A stretch of 32,831 bases of DNA, taken from Brevundimonas sp. UBA986 (GTDB lineage: Bacteria > Pseudomonadota > Alphaproteobacteria > Caulobacterales > Caulobacteraceae). A model generated the notes under the pieces. That model saw nothing but the letters and a program-made list of their open reading frames with translations, was not told where the DNA came from and made no database searches. The position numbers and the translations under genes are program-made. Positions 32,186 through 32,831 of the stretch are shown here, one piece after another; position 1 is the stretch's first letter, and each line of letters begins with the position of its first letter. The stretch is taken from positions 7,021 through 39,851 of the forward strand of contig DBBK01000155.1 in NCBI GenBank assembly GCA_002292165.1, read 5' to 3'.

Positions 32186-32476
32186 ATGCCCCGCCTTGCC
32201 CGCCTCCTGTGGTCCGTCGGTCTGGCCTGCGCGATCGCGGGGGGCGCGACCCTTGGCCTCGCGGCCCTGTGGCGCGCGATCGGCGGCGGCGCCCTGACGA
32301 TCCACGGCTGGATCGCCATGGGCCTGGGCATCCTCGGCACGGTGGGGCTCAGCTGGGTCCTGATGAGCCTGGCCTTCCGCTCGGACCGCGAGGGCTGGGA
32401 CGACCGCGTCGACAACAGTCTCGATCCCGGCCGGGAGGAGAACCGGTCGAAGGACGACGACGACCTGATCGACTAG
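32186..32476 (+). CDS. Small membrane protein with acidic tail, function unknown
   Basis: The 96-residue product has two membrane segments (LLWSVGLACAIAGGATLGLA near 8-27 and IAMGLGILGTVGLSWVLMSL near 43-62) and a charged C-terminal tail ending KDDDDLID. I do not recognise a characterised family. The ATG at 32186 places the first segment near the N-terminus; an upstream in-frame TTG extension is less likely. It is convergent with the methyltransferase gene. Confidence 0.65.
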   Translation: MPRLARLLWSVGLACAIAGGATLGLAALWRAIGGGALTIHGWIAMGLGILGTVGLSWVLMSLAFRSDREGWDDRVDNSLDPGREENRSKDDDDLID

Positions 32477-32483
32477 GACGCGA

Positions 32484-32831
32484 TCAGGCCGCGATCCGGG
32501 CTCTCAAGCCCAGCGCGGGCGCCAGCAGTCCCTCGGCCAGGGCGCGCACCACCGGCACGGCCACCGCGTCGCCCATCAGTTTCAGCGCCGCGCTTTCGCT
32601 TCCCGGCAGGCGCCAGGTTTCAGCCAGCCCCATCAGTCGGGCGCATTCCCGTCCGGTCAGGCGCCGCGCCCGCACGACGCCGGCGTCGCAAACCAGCACA
32701 TACTGCCGCGACGACCCGCCCGAGGGGGTGCGCAGACAGCCGGCCAGTCCGTCCAGCCTCAGCTCCAGCCTCTGGACCTTGATCCCGTTCTCGGTCCGCA
32801 CCCGGCGGAAGGCCGCCGCCACCCGCCGCTC
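32484..32831 (-). CDS. Cytosine-5 DNA methyltransferase, C-terminal part (cut by right edge)
   Basis: The frame is open to the window edge, so only the last 115 residues are seen. They contain motif IX-like RRLTGRECARLMGLAETWRL and motif X-like ALKLMGDAVAVPVVRALAEGLL, the usual end of C5 DNA methyltransferases. The catalytic PC motif and SAM site lie outside the window. A target-recognition stretch precedes (LRTPSGGSSRQYVLV). Whether it is solitary or part of a restriction system cannot be told here. Confidence 0.85.
   Translation of the reverse strand, partial: ERRVAAAFRRVRTENGIKVQRLELRLDGLAGCLRTPSGGSSRQYVLVCDAGVVRARRLTGRECARLMGLAETWRLPGSESAALKLMGDAVAVPVVRALAEGLLAPALGLRARIAA

Overview
The window looks like a chromosomal segment from a member of the Caulobacteraceae (Alphaproteobacteria), most likely Brevundimonas or a close relative. 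The base composition is high-GC almost throughout. It carries an NtrZ-type periplasmic protein and a CenR-type response regulator, both typical of Caulobacterales. It also has alphaproteobacterial clusters such as leuS-lptE-holA, thioredoxin/TPR with a LON-domain protein, and rsmB-rpe-heparinase-like-purH. The assignment rests on remembered protein families and gene order, not on a database search. No tRNA, rRNA, CRISPR array, insertion sequence or prophage is visible.

Layout. 1-1250: start of a GNAT-like gene (cut by the left edge) divergent from lolA. 1250-1625: a gene-free stretch with a well-folded small-RNA candidate, its terminator, and the first copy of a 42-bp dispersed repeat. 1626-4568: xthA, a MocR-type regulator, and a divergent YczE-like membrane protein with a dyad-symmetric operator between them. 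4565-7108: cenR-like regulator, yggS-type PLP protein, an unusual ThiE-family protein and ntrZ. 7109-12306: leader region, DUF3576 lipoprotein, second repeat copy, then leuS-lptE-holA. 12310-16884: minus-strand run with Trm112-like, S41 peptidase, membrane AraC regulator, LON-domain protein and CnoX-like thioredoxin. 17092-17757: exported protein with tandem seven-residue repeats. 17943-21083: pyrF, marC, a small membrane ORF, SDR and Rrf2 regulator. 21263-27205: kup, rsmB, rpe and a heparinase-like gene, tightly coupled by overlapping or near-adjacent ends. 27234-28487: an AT-rich PIN-like gene, probably acquired. 28641-30245: purH, followed by the third repeat copy and a strong bidirectional terminator. 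30403-32831: M23 endopeptidase, a small membrane protein, and the C-terminus of a cytosine-5 DNA methyltransferase cut by the right edge.

How the genes work together. Most of the window is housekeeping: translation (leuS, rsmB), replication and repair (holA, xthA), nucleotide and sugar-phosphate metabolism (pyrF, purH, rpe). There is a strong cell-envelope theme: LolA and LptE for the outer membrane, CenR and NtrZ for envelope-linked signalling, and an M23 endopeptidase for peptidoglycan. The accessory signals that stand out are the small-RNA candidate with a C-rich loop, the three-copy 42-bp repeat, the heptad-repeat exported protein, the AT-rich PIN-like gene, and the regulator-protease pair sitting between the LON-domain gene and the Trm112 gene.
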